Assembly (NCBI GenBank): GCA_027576995.1
Contig: JANBQC010000578.1
Coordinates: forward strand, 1-18,057
DNA length: 18,057 nucleotides
Origin: Dimargaris cristalligena
Taxonomy: Eukaryota; Kickxellomycota; Dimargaritomycetes; Dimargaritales; Dimargaritaceae
Direction of reading: 5' to 3'
Below the pieces are notes generated by a model. That model did no database searches. It had not been told where the DNA came from and worked only from the letters and a program-made list of their open reading frames with translations. Shown one piece after another: positions 16,496-18,057 of the stretch. The translations under genes were made by a program, and so were the position numbers. How positions within the stretch are numbered: the stretch's first letter is position 1; each line of letters opens with the position of its first letter.

Positions 16496-18057
16496 ATGAG
16501 TCCTATCCTCACCACCTCTACCGGCTGCCCGGTCGACAACAACCAGACCAGCTTGACCGCTGGTCCCCGTGGTCCCATGTACGTACTTCTCTCTACCAAA
16601 CCGACCAAATACACGCATATACTTACCTTGTTAGGGGGATCTTTACTTTGGCCACGGCCAATATGTGACTGCTGCCCTCCCCCCGCCTACAGCAGCACTG
16701 GCTGTTAGTAGCATAAACTTTGCGTCATACTACCACTGGCCGGGAGAAAACTCTAACGCCTCGGTCTCCGCCTGGCCCTAGAGTATTCACTTTTGGCTTC
16801 GGTGCCTTTTATTTAGCCCCAATATGGCCCAGTGAGCCGAGGCTTTCGATCGATATATTCCCCTATGCCGGTCTATACTAATTCGACCCTATATAACTAT
16901 AATAATAATAATGTATACCCTCTATACCCAACAGTATGATCTCCGACACCGCCCTGATTGATAAGCTGTCGCATTTTGACCGCGAGCGTATCCCTGAGCG
17001 CGTGGTGCACGCCAAGGGCGCCGGTGCCCATGGTTACTTCGAAGTGACCAAGGACATTAGCCACCTCACCCGCGCCAAATTCCTCAGCACCGTGGGCAAG
17101 CGTACCCCCATGTTCGCCCGCTTCTCCACTGTCGGTGGCGAGAGCGGCTCGGCCGATACCGCCCGTGATCCCCGTGGTTTCGCCCTCAAGTTCTACACCG
17201 AGGAGGGAAACTACGACATGGTCGGTAACAACACCCCCATTTTCTTCGTGCGCGACCCCATCAAGTTCCCCGATTTCATCCACACCCAGAAGCGTAACCC
17301 CCGGACCCACTTGAAGGATCTCGACATGGTTTGGGACTTTTTCAGCCTGGTCCCCGAGTCTCTGCACCAGGCCACCATCCTCTTCTCCAACCGGGGTACT
17401 CCCGACGGTTTCCGCCACATGCACGGCTACAGCAGCCACACCTTCAAGCTGGTCGACAACCACGGCAAGTTCCGCTACTTCAAGTGGCACTTCCGCACCA
17501 ACCAGGGGGTCAAGAACCTGGCCGCTCAGCGGGCCGCCCAGCTCGAGGGTGAGAACCCCGACTATGCTACCCAGGACCTATTCAATGCCATCGCTGACAA
17601 TAACTTCCCCAGCTGGACCGCCTACATTCAGGTCATGGAGCCCGAACAGGCCAAGAAGTTCCGCTACGACATCTTTGACGTCACCAAGGTGTGGTCCCAA
17701 AAGGAGTACCCCCTGATGGAAGTGGGCAAGTTTACTCTCAACCGCAACCCCGAGAACTACTTCGCCGAAGTTGAGCAGGCTGCCTTCTCCCCCGGCAATC
17801 TGGTGCCCGGCATTGACGCCTCCTTCGACCGTATGCTCCAGGGCCGCCTGTTCTCTTACCCCGATACCCACCGCCACCGCCTGGGCCCCAACTTCAACCA
17901 GATCCCCATCAACGTGCCCCAGAACGCCAAGGTGGCCAACCACCAGCGGGACGGCGCCATGACCGTCAACGACAATGGATGCAGTATGCCCAACTACGAA
18001 CCCAACAGCTTCGGCGGGCCCTACCAGAACAACGAGCTGGGGGTCAGTTACTCCCTG
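16496..18057 (+). CDS. Catalase (small-subunit, heme), 3' end outside the window
   Basis: Exons 16496-16578 and 16935 onward (intron with GTACGT donor, TACTAAT branch site, CCAACAG acceptor) give 402 residues. About 80-100 more are expected beyond the right edge. The enzyme converts hydrogen peroxide to water and oxygen. The splice junction restores the usual catalase spacing from AGPRGP to LIDKL exactly. His53 (VVHAKGAG), Asn126 (VGNNTP) and the heme ligand Tyr336 (RLFSYPDTH) have the same spacing as His75, Asn148 and Tyr358 of human catalase. There is no N-terminal signal peptide. Cytosolic or peroxisomal location depends on the unseen C-terminus. Exon 2 has strong C-ending codon bias (TTC, AAC, AAG, CGC), stronger than in HAUS4, which fits high expression. 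The gene cannot be assigned to a named yeast paralogue. Confidence 0.95.
16579..16934 (+). other. Catalase intron 1
   Basis: At 356 bp this is the longest intron in the window, interrupting codon 28. The donor is GTACGT, the branch site TACTAAT (16876-16882) is one base from the yeast consensus, and the acceptor is CCCAACAG. A short (AAT)n-like tract lies near 16893-16912, between branch site and acceptor. Confidence 0.9.

Noticed and set aside
16897..17490. 197-codon minus-strand ORF opposite catalase, and another at 17578-17943
   Set aside because: Both lie antisense to the catalase coding exon, whose C-ending codon bias removes stop codons on the other strand. They show no family motif.

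Overview
The window looks like nuclear DNA of a fungus, most likely an early-diverging (non-Dikarya) filamentous lineage. That placement is an inference. The reasons are spliceosomal introns of about 150-360 bp with strong GTAAGT donors and TACTAAT/CTAAT-like branch sites, compact gene spacing, GC-rich third codon positions, and a fungal-style gene set that includes an augmin subunit. I see no tRNA, rRNA, CRISPR array or intact mobile element.

Layout. Positions 1-2637 are AT-rich and apparently non-coding, with an (AT)n tract, a TATA-to-AATAAA module and one doubtful small secreted-peptide ORF. BUB1 (2638-7234, +, one intron) is a complete mitotic checkpoint kinase whose catalytic domain carries large Gly/Ser/Arg-rich insertions. 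SPP2 (7542-8723, -) is a G-patch partner of the spliceosomal helicase Prp2 and converges on BUB1. A shared divergent promoter region (8724-9161) separates it from an eight-exon gene (9162-11411, +) that I reconstructed by hand as augmin subunit HAUS4. No single reading frame shows that gene. It converges on a small two-exon zinc-finger gene of the At2g23090/ZNF706 type (11667-12081, -), whose first coding exon is only 9 nt. A second divergent region (12082-12763) leads to an intronless 869-residue mitochondrial PPR protein (12764-15373, +). After 1.1 kb without a convincing gene, a two-exon small-subunit catalase starts at 16496 (+) and runs off the right edge with 402 residues visible.

The genes do not form a cluster with a common pathway. 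BUB1 and HAUS4 both act at the mitotic spindle (kinetochore signalling and microtubule branching), SPP2 in splicing, the PPR protein in mitochondrial RNA handling, and catalase in peroxide removal. Gene order is the usual fungal alternation of convergent and divergent pairs. I did not find a new multi-gene system. The points most worth a second look are the HAUS4 gene hidden by its introns, the very large insertions in the BUB1 kinase domain with ABBA-like motifs but no KEN box, the 9-nt coding exon with an in-frame upstream ATG in the zinc-finger gene, and the inverted repeats upstream of catalase.
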